Assembly: GCA_009741485.1 (NCBI GenBank)
Contig: CM019219.1
Coordinates: 29,521,064-29,585,063 of the forward strand
DNA from: Malurus cyaneus samueli
Taxonomy: Eukaryota > Chordata > Aves > Passeriformes > Maluridae
Direction: 5' to 3'
Length of the DNA stretch: 64,000 nucleotides
The notes below the pieces were generated by a model, which did not search any database, was not told the origin of the DNA, and saw nothing but the letters and a program-made list of their open reading frames with translations. Position 1 is the first letter of the stretch. Every line of letters begins with the position of its first letter. Below are positions 40,101-55,131 of this stretch, piece by piece. The translations under genes were made by a program, and so were the position numbers.

Positions 40101-43100
40101 CCAGTAAGAAGTGCTGGCTTCCTTGTATTGTCACGTGCTATTTTAAAAATTCCTTCTCATAAAATGCATTTTCTGGTGTATTTTTATTTAGCCCATTGTA
40201 CTGGGACCCCATATTTCAATACCAGTTTATTCCATTTACAACAAACACCATGCAAGGACAAATGCTTCAGATGACAAGCCTGTGCCTTAAAGTCCTGGTA
40301 TTGTCTTGTATTACTGCATAAAGGGCAGTAATGAACAGGAGGGTTTTGCATTCTGGGGCTGTATTTATTATCTAAAATTGACTTGTGCATGAAAAATATT
40401 TAGCTCACAAGATGAGATTTTTGTAAGTGTCAGCATTATGCACTCAGCATGATACCTGATAATCCAGATGTACTCCTTCTGTTTCACCTAGTGCATCATT
40501 CATCACCACCAACAAAGAAATCCAGGATCAGAACATAGTTGGTAATTCTGCTGATGCTGCATGAGACAGAACAGAGTAGTCTCTGGGCTTCTACAGCTAT
40601 GATAACCATGAGGTGCTGACAGAAACACAAATATGACTTTGCTAAGATTCCAGCTGCAACTTTGATCAAGTCCATGCAACAACAAGGCAGAAAAAACCTC
40701 CATACCCATCATTTGTGCAGATGGTGGAATGGTGCAGTGCCAGGTGAAATTTCATCACAGTTAGGAGTGCTGAAAACAAAGGTGATTCTGTCACACCCAA
40801 ACATCATCAGTCAGATTTTCTCAGTTTTTTCAAACAAAAGGTGCACTAAATGAGGATTGGCTTTATGCAATCACAGGAAGACATTAGGAGAAATGCCAGG
40901 ATAGAGGAGATTTGACTCAGTGTCTTCCTTGGCTTGAAGACAATCAGATTCATAACTCTGAATTCCCATAAGGATAGGCTTCACTCCTTGCCAGTGAGTA
41001 CGTAGCGTTGGTGTTGACCCAGGCTGCTCAAATAATTAAGCATACTTTATCAGCAGATAAAAAATCTGGAAATTTCACCTTTCAGAACAGCTTCTGTAAC
41101 ACCTGAACTGAGATTTTCTACCACCTTCTCCAGCTCAAGGAGACTTTCAGGCACTAAGAACAGGCCCCCAATTAGCAGGACATTTTAAAGAGCATTTCAG
41201 CTTGATGATTAAGGTCCTCTGAGGAAGCTGTTAGAATTCTTTCTTCCAGCTTGTGATGGAGAAAAGGAACAGAGACATACTGAGACAGGGAAATAAAAAC
41301 AGAATTGCTCTTTTGCCCAGAAACTGGGACAAACCACACCTGGACTCTCATCCTGGCTGTAGTGGATGCTTCAGTATTTCTGCAAAGTGAAAGAGGACAA
41401 GAAGGACAAAAAACATCCCCATCCACTCATGTCCACCCCCAGAATGTTGTATTGGCCCAAAGCTTGGAGTTTCCTCTTGGAGACTGAGATTGAAATCCTG
41501 TGAGATAAAGCCAAGTCTCATAACCTCAATGAGTGTCCAGGTAACTGCACCATTTGATGGCAGGAGAGCAGAGTTAGTGTTATCTCCACCTCCCCAGATC
41601 TGTCAGTCTAGTCCATTGGGCCTTTTATCTTCCCTACAAGTAAAAAATCTCAGTAATGTTCAGTTAGGATATGTCATGTAGAAACAAAAAGATGTGTGAG
41701 AAAAGGAAAGAAGATTTTGGCAAATGAAAAAATATAAATGTGTAATGGAAACTAATTCTTTTACCCTGGTATTTGAAAGCATTTACAGGCTTTACCAATA
41801 CAAATAAATAAATATACTTCCTCTTAGAAATTAATATCTCCTCAACATTTTGTGATACAAATAATATAAAATAATAAATGAGGTAATTAAACCTCAAAGT
41901 CCTGTACAGTAATAAAACTAAATTAATTACCAGTGCAACAGTAAAGGAAAGCAGAATTAAATACCAGGGCCTGGTTTATACCTTTTGAACTACAAACCCT
42001 GCTTGCTTCATTTACTATGAAGAATATCATGTGGCAATGCTGATTGGTTGTGTCTTGTGTAAGTCTCAGCAGCCTTATTTTTAGGACAAAGGGAAAACAT
42101 ACAGCTTTAAAAAATTATGCACAGCCCTCACATGAATATTCTTTACTTTTGCTAGAGAATATTTGATAAGAAATTTTAGAGCAGAAGAGATGCAGGGTTT
42201 GTCCAAAAGCTTTTAGATCACTAAAAACCAAAGCCTGTAAAGCCTTATGCAGATCCCAACTCATCACACAGGCCATGACATCAATAACACCTCAACACTG
42301 ATCACACAGAACCATCTCCTCACTGTTCCCAGACTAAGCAGTCAGACTCAGAAAGACCCAGGAATCACATAGAACACTGTTCCCTAAGGCACAGGAATTA
42401 CACTTAACTCAATCACTCCAAAAATCTGGCTCAAAATCAAGCTTCACATCATCTCTCAAAGGTCAGCAAATGTAGGCATTTTCAGACTAAGGATGGCAAT
42501 TAAACCACAAACAGAAGTTTGTCTGCTCTGTAGTAGAAATGAGAAGAGATTTAAGAACTGACCAAGACAAATTGATATTAATATGTATAAATTCCCTGTA
42601 ATAGTGGGAATGAACAGCTGAACAACCACTTGTGTCTGTCTTCTCAAGACCTAGATGTATTCAGTAAGCAAGTACAGAGAGGTTTGGATGGTAGGGATCC
42701 TGGTTTGCAGAGCTCATCATGTCGGAGAGGGAAGCTGAGCTCTTCACTCTTGTACACACACTCACTCCAGAATTTGAAATGGCAACCCCATTTCCTTCCT
42801 CTTCTGTTTCCTTCTTGCCTAATCACTTTGAACTGAATTTTGAATATTGTCCAGCTAGATGATGACTTGCTAGGCTCTTCACAGGTTTGTGTTTGAGTGA
42901 GCATGAGATTCATGCTTTGTGCTGGGTAACATGCTCCATGTAACTCATCTGCAAGAAATAAATTGCCCCAGTGGTACCTTCATAGGACATGACAAGTGGA
43001 GAAAAGGCTGAACATTGGATCTGCTGCTTTTTGATTCCCATTGCTGAGAGGGGAACAGGGAGAGGAGAGAGAATCCAAGCTGATCAGAAGATTTCAGTCA

Positions 43101-46100
43101 GAGTAGCCTGGATTAGACTGTGAAGTTAAGGAGTGGTACTGCTTGGAAACAGACGCTGAGATGCAATATATGCCACTTACTTAGACAAACTGTTAGATGG
43201 ATTTAAAATAACTGCCAAAAAGCCATCTAGTAAAAGTTACAAAACTGGGAATAAATTGGGCAATTTGTCTCGAGTTGGCATTAAGCTGGGAACAGAATTG
43301 TTTCTATATGGTATATGAGAATCAACATTTGAGTAAGAGTTCCCCTAGCCTGTTTGTGGTAATTTCAATGAGTTACTATGCTAACATCAGATCATTTTGA
43401 TTCTACAAGCTTCTACTAACTGTTAATATGTATATTCACTAAGATCTGAATTCTGCTAAACATAAATTTTATCTTCAACAGATCCAGTACTTTAGAACTT
43501 GCATTCATATATAAAGATATTTAAAGGAATTACGGCACTCTGTGCAATTCCCCCTTTTGCAAAAAAAATGTTCACAGGTAGCAGAAAGGCCCAGGAGTTA
43601 AATTACTTGACAAGATCTTGGAGACCATGCTTCAGGTCTCTGCTCTGTCACAGATCTTTTGTTACCTTAACAGGTCCCTCAGCTTCTTTAGGCCTCAATT
43701 TCCCACATGTAAAATGCAGGTAAGAGCCCTGTGCTCTCAGGTGGTCAAAAATTACAGTGATAGGGCCACACAGATCCATCACAAGAGACAAAATGATGTG
43801 AATTTGTACCTTCAGCAAGACTCGCATTGAGAGAAGATTTTGTTTGTTGTGCAGGACAAAGTACAGCCACCCAGCAGCAGCCTACCACAATATTGCCAAG
43901 GCAGAACAAAGGCAAGCAGAAGGAAAGCTGCATTTATTTCACTTTTTTATCTGCCACTTATTATTTATTTCCTTTTTTTTATTCCGATTTCCGCTAGAAT
44001 GGTACAAAAACACTTCAGATATATTTTCAGCACATTTCTTGGCTTTGCTTTGGCCAGTTGTCTTCTACCCTTCACACTATACTGTGACAATATTAATACA
44101 ACTGTCACTGCCCACTCCCCTTTTACATGCTGTGCACATTCAACAATATGCATTACCTGTAGGAGAAATAGCCAGGGTCCCAAAGCTGCAGTCTACTTAG
44201 CTTACATAGATAAATATATACAACAGATGCATCATATGTACTATACTTTGTACAGAGCATTTCACCACTAAATATGAGCTTGACTTTTTAGCTGGTAGAT
44301 ATAATAATTTAAAGTATCTGGTTACTACATGGAACAAGTGTATGAAATACTGCCTGTAAAAGTTTCATTTTCTAGGAAAGCCACCAAAAAAGCAGCTGCA
44401 ATACCACATTTTTTACTCCAAACCAGGGTTTGAACCTTTGTACTCTTTCGCTCAGTCTCCTCAGTATGCTGAACTGCAGCCTAGTTTTAAATTGTACCCT
44501 GTGGCCACATGGGCTTGTTCTTGTTGGGACACTTTGTGAAATACTTGTCTGAACCACAACAATAACACTTTGCCCTGCACCACTTTTGTAATCACTTTCA
44601 GAAATAGGCTTATGGCTTCTGTGTTAAAAACAGGTCTTCAGAAAGCCATATTAACAACTACTTTCTGTTCTTGCTAATCCTAAAAGAAATCCAACCAAAC
44701 AAGCAAAAACCTCCCAGATTTTACTCTGCATACAGAAGTGTATTTTCAGTTATTTCAGAGATGTTCAGTGTAACGTCAGCCTCCGAATGTTGGCATTCAG
44801 GTTTTCATAGCAAAGTTAACTTGGTCTTGTTGGTTTTGTTTGTAAATTTATACAAGCTTACGTGTGCACACTGAACACATTTAGAAAAGTAAAGAATGAA
44901 CACAACACACAGGAAACACTCATGGCTGTGAGAAGCCTAACTTCAATGTTTTCTAATTTAAAATGTATTTGGATATAACTCCTTCAAATGAGCAGTCAAA
45001 CTCGTGTGGTCAGTCTGTACAGTTCCTAGCCAGAGATTTGCCTCTGTGCAAGGACATTTGGGGATTCCATGGGCAGGGAAGCAGCTGCCAGCAATGACAG
45101 AGCAGCAATATGCTTTTGTTTTCACAAACTGCTCCTTTTACAGCTCTTTCTGTGCACGCACATCCATCCAGAGCCACGTACAAAGCAGTGTGGGAGAAAA
45201 CCTCTCCTTGATTAACTTCTAAGGGTCCCGTGAAGTGCATTCCTTCCTCCACTGTATATTCTTCTGCAATCAGACATTTGAAAAGGAAGAAGTGTATTTC
45301 TTAATGAAGTAGTTTGTACGAAGTTAATATCCTCAGCACATCAGCCAGCAAAAAATACATACACTGCGTTCACAGAAAACTTTCTAGGATCTAAAGCAAA
45401 TGCAATTGCTTTAATTATTTTTTTTTACTTAACTTAATTTGGTTAAGTATAAATTGAAAATGATTGCTCTAAGTTTTATTTCTGTTAGCTCGTGAGATCA
45501 CTTAAGACAGATCTGCATTTTTGGAGTAGAGGAAATAAAAGATGTTAATTGTCTCTATCAGCATTATTTGGTTTCGTCTGTAGGCCATCATGGCTACAAC
45601 AACCCTACACTATTAATTTCCTATAATATAAAATGACTTCATTTGGACAGCAATGATTCTGAGAAAAAAAAAAAATCCATATGAAAAACTGCTAAGCTCA
45701 GCTGTCTATAAACAATACTGGACAGTGCCATCAGCTTGCAATATTTCAGGGCTTTTTAACTCTGCTCTGCAACATCTTGTTCTGCACTCAACACCTTCCA
45801 CATTAACATGGTGCCTTGAAAGTGTAATGGCAATGCCCTGGTAGCCCCATCACTTCCCTCTGCTACAGCAGCCATTCCCTGATGTTACTTGATTCTGGTT
45901 TCCTAAAAAGACACAGGATTTTTCTCAGTATCAAGGGTAAAACACCGCCTGCTCAACTTCTCTGGAAACTATAACCAGTTCTTGCCACTGACATGGGAAA
46001 ATGATCCCATGGTTTGGTTGGTGAGAAATCGGAGGAACTCCAGTTTTACATCAGCTTTAATGAGATGAGAATTTGATCAATTCAAGCAATTTGCTGAGAG

Positions 46101-49100
46101 CTGCTGCATGAGAGAAGAAAAGCTGAAGGAGATGAAACTTTATCAGGGTGTTTGGTGCTCCCCAGCTGCCGACCAGCCCCCTGAGGAGATGGCTGGTACC
46201 ATGCAGTGTCTGGCTCCCAGCCTTTGGCACATCTGACACTGTGAGAGAGCAGCCAAGCTCGGAGCTCTGCTTGGCAGAGCTGGACTGCAGGACAGTGTCA
46301 GAGAGCAGAGTGAGCCTGGCAGAGTGGGGGGAAAGTGTTAAAGGTAAGGAAGGTATCTTGGAAGGGGGGATTCAGCAAGCTAAGCTTCCTGTGACACTCC
46401 TGGTACTGTGCAGTTATCCACATTGCTCCAGAGCTGCGTGGAAGGAACAGCCCTGAGGCATCAGAGAACAAGAGAGGAGTGGAAAAAGTCAGTTCATTCA
46501 CCAAATTCCTTTCCTACCTACTCCAAGCTGGCTGCCTTTTCCTCCCATAGGTAATCTTTCCTAGAGCTGACCTTAAAGCAACCTCCCCAAAACAGATTTT
46601 ATAGATGAAAACACACAACATCAACCACTACATTTTCCTCCTATCACCCCCAAGTCTTGCAAGCCCCTGTCTCCTAAAACTCTGCTGTAATGCCTAAACT
46701 TTTGGCCACTTCTGTCTCCTTGGTCTCCTGAAGAAATCAGAAGAATTTGTCAGGTAAAATTTTGTGCTGTCTCTCCATCTTTCCTCCTGACTATCTGGAA
46801 ATCATTGGTCAAGAGCATAATTAGCAGTAAGATGGAATGGCTAAATGATCAGGGATGTAATTGCCAGTGATCTGGGCTATCTGCTGGTTCTTCAATTAAC
46901 TTTCTATAAGATTTCAGACAAGATGCATTTTGTTTTTTCAGCAAATTGAATACACCTAAGGATTGGCTACATCCTTATTTATTATTCGTTGGTTTCTAAA
47001 ATTCTGTTTTCAATAGATGCAGGAATACAAAGCTCTGGGCTTAAAAACTGCACAAATCCAGGTCTGAACAAACTGATTTGGTTTCTACAGGTAATACAAG
47101 ATTTCCCCCTCCAAAGTCTGTAATGACTTGAGTGAAGTGCCCCTGCAGCTGTGTGTGTCAGTGCAGCAGGCAGGGTGTGTTACCTGAGAAGTCCATCCAG
47201 GTGTAGCTGCAGTACTCCACCATGCCCAGGAAAAACATTGCTTTGGAGTCATGAGCTGAAGGGGGCTCTTGGTCTGAGGCTTCACAACTCACAGCAAGAG
47301 ACATTTGGTCAAATGCCTCCTGGTCTAGACAGGAGATTTCCTCATGTAAAACAGCTCAGTGGTGGGACATTTCTAATTGACTACAGGGGATCAGGAGAAA
47401 GTTCATAACCACATCAAACTATCTGGAAGTGCTCATTTATGTAGGAATATTCAGGGTTTATTGCATAACCTGTTTAATCTTCTAAAAATTTCAGTGTAAC
47501 ATATTTTGCTTTCTCAGTTACACCAGCTAGAAATCTGTCCAAGTTTAACCTGAAGATAAATTACTCTGAAAATATTTCACACTTTGTTCCTAATTTTCTC
47601 TTTCAGTAGGTATAGTTTTTCTTATTTAATTATGAACTAAAGTATATTCATTTCTATAACTAGGAGATGACTGATATTTGAACACAAAATCCTCAAAAGC
47701 TTGGCATGTTTTAATGATCTCTTTTGATCAACAGTGTCCAAGAGTATAATTTTCTTTTTGACAGGGACTTAGAGGAATTACATGTTTGATTTTTTTTGCT
47801 GCCTTTGAACAAACTTAGTCTCATTAGTTTCATTGTGCAGACACATGATGCAGTTTCTTTGTCTGCAAATCAAATTCAGGCTGTTTCAGGTGTCCCAGGT
47901 TTACTTAGGCTTTTTCATTTTCACTCGTTTTAGAACTAGTCTAAAAGTGCCAATGGCTGCAAATACCCCAGAACACAACTGGTCTTGTTCAGACCTGTGC
48001 CTCTCTCACCCTGCAGGAATACAGGATTTCCAGCTTTGAGCAGAGGCTGATGAGTGAAATAGAATTTCGCCTTGAACGGACACCGGTGGATGAATCTGAC
48101 GATGAAGTCCAACATGAGGAAATCCCTACAGGCAAATACATTGCACCCATCTTTGATAAGAGACTCAAGCATTATCGGGTAATGGAAGGATCCCCTATTA
48201 CATTCACCTGCAAAATAGTTGGAATACCTGTTCCCAAGGTATGTCATTCTCCCTTTAACTGGTAAAGGAACAAAACCCAACTACCCACTATTTTCTACAC
48301 ATCCCTCTGGGAAGCCTGGCTCCTAAGCACACGGCTCTGTGGAGAGACCTCTCAAACTCATTTCCCCCAGCTTTCTAAAATAACATAACATTATTAAATA
48401 ACGTAATATTATAAATAATAATAGTATCTGCTCTTGAGCATGCATCAGGCCTTGAGGTACAGCCATCTGACTGCAGGAGACACAGACCTCCAGGTCTGCA
48501 CACCCCCGCAATGTTAACTTCAAAAAAATAAGAACTGATCTAACCAATTAAAAAGCCTAAAGTGAAGAAAAGATAACCTGACCGGCCCAGCTGTGATATG
48601 CAGCTTTCTGAGTTCAACCTGGAATTATTCTATTTCACATTGTAACAGACCTGCAAAGTTTATAATTTCCTAAAATTTTACTAGCTATTGCTCGACTAAT
48701 GTTATTTTTCTAGCCACTGGTAAGTCACAGGGGGTTCTGATCACTACAGGTCTACTGGTTCAAGGATGGCAAGCAGATTTCCAAGAAAAACACACATTTC
48801 AAAATGAACAGAGAAGAAGATGGCACATGTTCTTTGCATATTGAAACAGCTACTAACGATGATGATGGCAACTATACAATTATGGCTGCAAACCCACAAG
48901 TAAGGTGTTTTATTCTCTTTTGCAAAACGGCTTGTTTCATCTTTTTCTAATATATGTCAATAGGAACACAAATCAAGCCACATACTCTGACATCAAGTGG
49001 TGACTGCATTACAAATCAGATGCTTTAGGGCATAGGAGAAGAAACTGTGTAGAGAAGACCGATGGAACTACTCCCCTATTATGCATCCAGGCAAAATCAT

Positions 49101-52100
49101 TAAGGATATTTTCTCACTTTAGTAACTCCTGTCCTATTTCCTTCCCACTCCCTGTTGCTGATAGGTACCTTTTGAATGACAAGACAGATGTGATGTTTCA
49201 GGCAGAAAGAGCAGGGAGAAACAAATAATAACATGGAATTTGGAAATGGTACCAAACACAACTTAATTCTTTATCTAGGATGCAAAGATGTGGATCTGCA
49301 AACAGCCTCACTTCCTAACACCATACTTCTTCACCCCATACAGCAGCTGAGCTGTTTATTTAGAAGTGTATTTATCAAGCAACTTTTTCAAGTTTAAATG
49401 TTTCTTTTTTTTTAATTGAATTTCCTTTCAGTTTCTCTATGGCTGCATTTTAAAGTATGCCAGTACAAAGGCAGTACCTGTGGCAGGAATAAAGCAGGGA
49501 CAGGCACCACCACTAAATGCATTGCCATAGCCTGGAAGAGCCTGAGGAACCCCTGCTTCAACTGCATTGCTTTGGGAAAGTAGTATTTTCACTACAGTTT
49601 TGCTACTTGCAATGAGTTATTAATCAACTATTAATTCTGTTTCCATTGTGTTTTGCAGGGGAGGATCAGTTGTTCAGGACACCTGATGGTTCAGAGTGTC
49701 CCTTTTCGGGGACGACTATCAACAACTCAGCCTCACAGGTGAAAGAAAAAAGTCCTGCACAGCTTCTTTATGCTTTTTACTGAAGGCATCCAAAAATAAC
49801 CACTGCATTCATTGAATTTCAGTTCTCAATCATAACGTGGAAATAACAGCAGCAGTTCCCTCCTAGCAGGTCACTTCTATGTTTTTGAAGGTGATCCTCA
49901 AATACAGGGAAGTTTAAGTATGATTTTACTTACTTGTTGCAGTGGAGCTAAAAGCAAGGGATGGATTAGCAAAACACAATTCAGCCAAAAAGAAGGGAAA
50001 AGAAGCAAAGACCATCTTGGAATCTAAGCATATGACATGATATAGTTAACTTGATAATCCTTTTAAATGGAAAATATGCAACAATTAAATTACAATCAGC
50101 CCATTTCTTTCTGCCCTTTTCTGTAACTCAAGCTATCTCTCCATCCTTTTCCCCAATTTCTTCCTCTTTTTTTAATCATTAGGGGAACAAAACTGACTTC
50201 CAAACACACACATGTGATTTTTGTGTTGCAGAACACGACCCCGGGTGCCAGAAGGAGACAAAGAGGCAGTTCAAGAACGCTTTTTCAGGCCATACTTTCT
50301 ACAGGCTCCAGGTGACATGGTGGCACACGAAGGGCGACTTTGTAGGTTGGACTGTAAGGTATTAACTGGTTCCTCTGCTCATTCTCACTTTTCCTAACTC
50401 TGAACAGCTAGTGCTCTGTGTTTTCATGTTCTTTATTGCATGCATGAGCATTTGCCATTCAAGTTTTAATGCCTCATTTTTAAAGCTATTTCTTAATGCC
50501 ATTGTCTCTGAGCTGACTCCAGGGATTTCTTTTGAACAAATGCTCCGTGGGATGAAGAACACAGAAAACACAACCTAGAAACAGAAGGCTCACTTACAAG
50601 GTTGTTCAAATTACTAGAGATGTTCACTGTGTCCTTTACCAGTATGAACTCCAGAAGTTCTGCTCCATTATCAGATTCTTGAACATAATCCAGAATAGCA
50701 CAAAACTGTTGAAAGAGAGGATTCAGCATGTTGCTTTGTGTTCAAACAAATGTCCCCATTGTATTGGAGTGAATTACTGAAGATTAATACTCCCTGAAAA
50801 GAGGGAACTGAGCCCAATTCATTTATGCTTCCCCAGCATGCACAGAGGCAGAGACATCCCACTTACTGATTGAAATCCTGCCATGAGTTGTCAGAAGCTA
50901 AATTACACATAGTGAACATCCTGTTATTGAGCACCTTCAAGAAAATCCAACATTTTCTGGTAGCCCCTCCACATCCCTGCTGTGCAGCAAAGGCAGCAGT
51001 GCTGACTCTGACCTCTACCCAGAAGCTCTGAGACACAAGTTAATGCCCTGAGGATGAGCAAGATTCATTACTACTTAATTTATGATGTTAAGTTTGCTAG
51101 GAGCATGCCAAAGAATTTGGTTCTTCCTAGCTCTGCTATCTTGGCAGAGCTTGGGGAGCCTTAATGCATGTCTGGCATTGCAGAAACCTGGGAGAGAACA
51201 GTCCTCACTCAGACAAGTTCCACTTGCCTCCTTCTGCACTTGGTAAAATACTGTTTGGAAAGCAGTATTTTAGACATGAGTAAATACTTCTATCTACTGG
51301 AAAGGTTTTTAGTGCTATAATACAATCTAATAATCTTCAAAAAATACTTCATTTGTAGTGTTCTAAAGCATGTAAGTTCAGCAGCTATGAAGTATTATAT
51401 TCACTGAATGTTACACAATCTTTCTCCCACCTCTGTTAAACTCTGTAGTGTTTTATACCCAGGAATTTGATTTATATTCAGCACTGAAAAAAACCAATCT
51501 AGAAGATTATTAGCAGTCTTTTGTGAATCTCATATACCAATTTTGTATCTCATAAAATAAATTTCTTCCTTTCTTACTAAGAAAAATGTAGATATTTCAT
51601 GTACTTTCTTATCTTTTTTGCTTATTTGTTTTCTGGTTTTCTCCCTTTTGGAACTAGTCAGCAGATATATAAAAACTGAAAAATAATTTTTAAAAAAATC
51701 CTTCCGCTCTAGATTCTGCCATGACTCAGCCAGCATTTGAAAAAAGGACTAGCTCTGAATTTGCTAACCTCTGTCAGTTGGACATTTGTCTCGAGTTGTC
51801 TCCCTGTCTCTTAGGTGAGTGGGTTACCAACCCCAGACCTGACGTGGCTCCTGAATGGCAAACCTGTGCTCCCAGATGGCAGACACAAGATGTTGGTCAG
51901 GGAGACTGGAGTTCACTCTCTGCTCATCGATCCTCTCTCCCAAAGTGATGCTGGAACTTATACCTGCCTCGCCACTAACAGAACAGGACAAAATTCATTT
52001 AGTCTGGAGCTCACTGTTGTAGGTAAGGAACACTAAAAAATTACTCTCAGTGATGTAGAAACACTAAAAAACTACTCTCAGTTACTCTAACGCATTTCTT

Positions 52101-55087
52101 CAAACTTACCTTACCAAACTTACCTGTAGTTTCCGTACAACAAGTTTCTGTACAACAACAAGTATAAATAAATATAAAAAACCAAATGAATAGTGCACTC
52201 AGAACAGGTGAATCCAACAGATATAGACACAGATATGTAACTTTTCATATATATATTTCCCTTCTCAGTTCATGGAGGGAAATACACCTGGTGCTCAGTT
52301 GAGCAGTGCACTCCTGTTATTCATGCAGGGCCATAAGAATTCTGTCTCATTATCACCCTACCTCTTGTCTGGGCAAAATTACATTCTAAATTTTCTCCCC
52401 AAAATGCTTAGGGTTTGAATTCATAATGTATGTTGAAGTATCCTAGATTTCAGCACAGATTTTATTTTTTTTTTTAATAGAAATATTTAAATCTGAATAC
52501 TGCTTTTTAATAAAGCCTTAAAATATGAGATAGAGACATTTATAGATCTGGCATTCATTTCCTGCAATGGTAGTATGTTTAGACCTATTAGACATGCAGA
52601 TATTCTTTTATGAACTTCAGTTTTGCTTATTATTTACTTAATGTTCCCTGGCAGAAGCTATGTCATGGCATTTCACTTCCCTTCCAATACCCCACTAAAA
52701 ATTCACAATCTATTTCAGTATCACAAGAATAATTTTAATTATGTTCTTCTGTACTGTTCAAAAGAAAAAATAAAATATCTGTTGTTCAATAATTCTTTTT
52801 CCAGCAAAGGAAGTAAAAAGAGCCCCCATGTTTTTGGAGAAGCTTCAGAACTGTGGTGTTCCAGAAGGGTACCCCGTCAGATTAGAGTGCAGAGTTGTAG
52901 GAATGCCACCTCCCATATTTTACTGGAAGAAAGACAATGAGACCATCCCATCCAACAGAGAGAGGATGAGGTACGGTGCCATTATACCCCTGTCTGGAGT
53001 TTCCTGTGGCTGGACCAACTTTTTCCATGAAAACCTGTGTGATGAGTACAGATGGTGGTGTCCATCAAATAACTACTTTCACCCATGTAAAGATGCAAAA
53101 CTTTTCTGTGAGGGGAACAATGGCTGTTTCATTGGTTCACAACACATCACTGCTTCAGAGGGTGGGGACAGGGATTTGGGGCCATAGACCTGACAGAGCA
53201 CATGAATCTCCTTATCCAAAACACTCTGATATGCTTTTTAAAGCATTTGAGCACCTTATTCTCTCTACACTATTTTTCCCCCAGTCTAGTTCTAACTGTA
53301 TGAATTCAAACTTAGAACAGCTAGGACATGGTTTTGAGTGCCCCAGAGCATGGACAACAGAGAGTTTATCATATCAGATACAGAGGCTGATAACAAAGCT
53401 CATCACACAGGCAAAAATAAAATAACAAAATAAAACAACGTTCAGGTTCAGCTCTTGCAGTCAAATGCATCACTGTTTTTTCAGCTCCTATGCTAATGTG
53501 AGCCCAGCATAAAGCAAATTGTGCAGTGCAGGGAGCTAAAGGTGAATGTTCCCTTCTTTATTGCTGCTGTCAGAAGCACAAAATGATCTCTTGTCCTGAA
53601 AATCTGTGGCTTCATTTCAGTTCATACGGAAACAAAATCTCAAATTTCAGAACATCCTGCAAGTTCAAGTGTTCTTGTGCACTCATCCCATGCCTCTTCC
53701 TTTATAATGAGAGAAACTTGGGTTGATAAAAAGGACCTAGAGCCTTTTTAAGCTCAGCCTAGAGAGCAGAGGAGTCTCAGTCCTGTTATCCACTTCTGAA
53801 AAGTTTTTCCTACAAATTGCAGTCACTAAGACTTACATCACTGGAGAGCAAAGGAAGTGAAGGAAACAACAAAGCAGAGTGTTGGCTAAACAAATCTTTC
53901 TGATTTTCCCACTTGGCCATTTTCTCATGGAAAAGGGTGCCTCTAGAAAGCTTCTGACTGGCTCTGGTTGCTGTTGTGAAAAAAATCACAACTTGGTACA
54001 AGTGCTCTTGGTATTTTATTATGCTCTTGTTCCAGCTTCTGAACTAGGACAAAATACACCATGATTGTGCAGCAGCTTTGCACAGATTTAGTTCACTAGT
54101 ATTCAATAAATAATTCTAATATTAACATATCCAGAGCAGCAATTCAGCTCCCACTGTCACACCCTGGCTGTGCACAACTGAGAGGAGCCAGAACAGATCT
54201 GAGATTTTCTGATCATTGAGGCCACACTGAAACCAAATCTATTGACATAGATGCCTCAGACTCTTTGAGAATAGAAATGACAGCATATCTATTTCATGTT
54301 TAATATACATATTTTAAAATCTGAAAGCTGTGATGCTCTTGAGAAATACTAATTGCCAAACACTTGTTTATCCAGCATGCATCAAGATACAACAGGGTAT
54401 GTCTGCCTCCTGATCCAGCCTGCCAAGAAAGCAGACGCAGGCTGGTACACCTTGTCTGCCAAGAACGAAGCTGGGATTGTCTCCTGCACTGCTCGACTCG
54501 ATATATACGGTAAGCATTGGCTGGGAAATAAAACAAGCCCCCAACTAGTTCTTATCTGGGTTTGATGTGGATTAGAAATCAGTGTCACTGCATGGCCACA
54601 GCTTAATAAGGCTGCAGAAGAGATCTGATGATACAGCTAAATGGCCAAACCAGCTCTGCTGCATTGGAGGGTAAGATAAAAAATGCACCTAAGGAGGAGT
54701 TTTGCACAATGTTCTCTACTCCTGTTTTCTACCTTGCAGAATCCGTAGACATATAAGCATATGTTTTCAAGTTGAACGTTAACTCTACCATCTCTAACAT
54801 GTGTCTGTGCCACAGGCCTGACCTGATGGAACAATAAAATGCACACAAGAAAATGGACCCCTTCTTGCACACAGCACGGGTGGTGCAAACCCAGCCTAAC
54901 TGAGGGGAGCTACTTTACATCTAACACAGGACACAGGAGGCCCCAGCCCACTTCAAGAATTACAGCACACATCATTCCCTGCAAAAGGGAATAAACAAAG
55001 TGGAGTACTTTGATCACTTAAGCAGTATAATAAAACAGAAGACATGTTCCACAAAGTGGGTTTTATATGTATCTATTTTTTTTTTCA

Positions 55088-55131
<44 letters not shown>

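Noticed and set aside
46140..46460. G+C-rich patch with open frames on both strands
   Set aside because: No family resemblance and no in-phase splice sites to MYPN; double-strand openness fits base composition.
52971..53425. Open-frame continuation past exon 17
   Set aside because: The continuation does not resemble myopalladin. The donor at 52971 joins in phase to exon 18, which restores the conserved Ig5 sequence.
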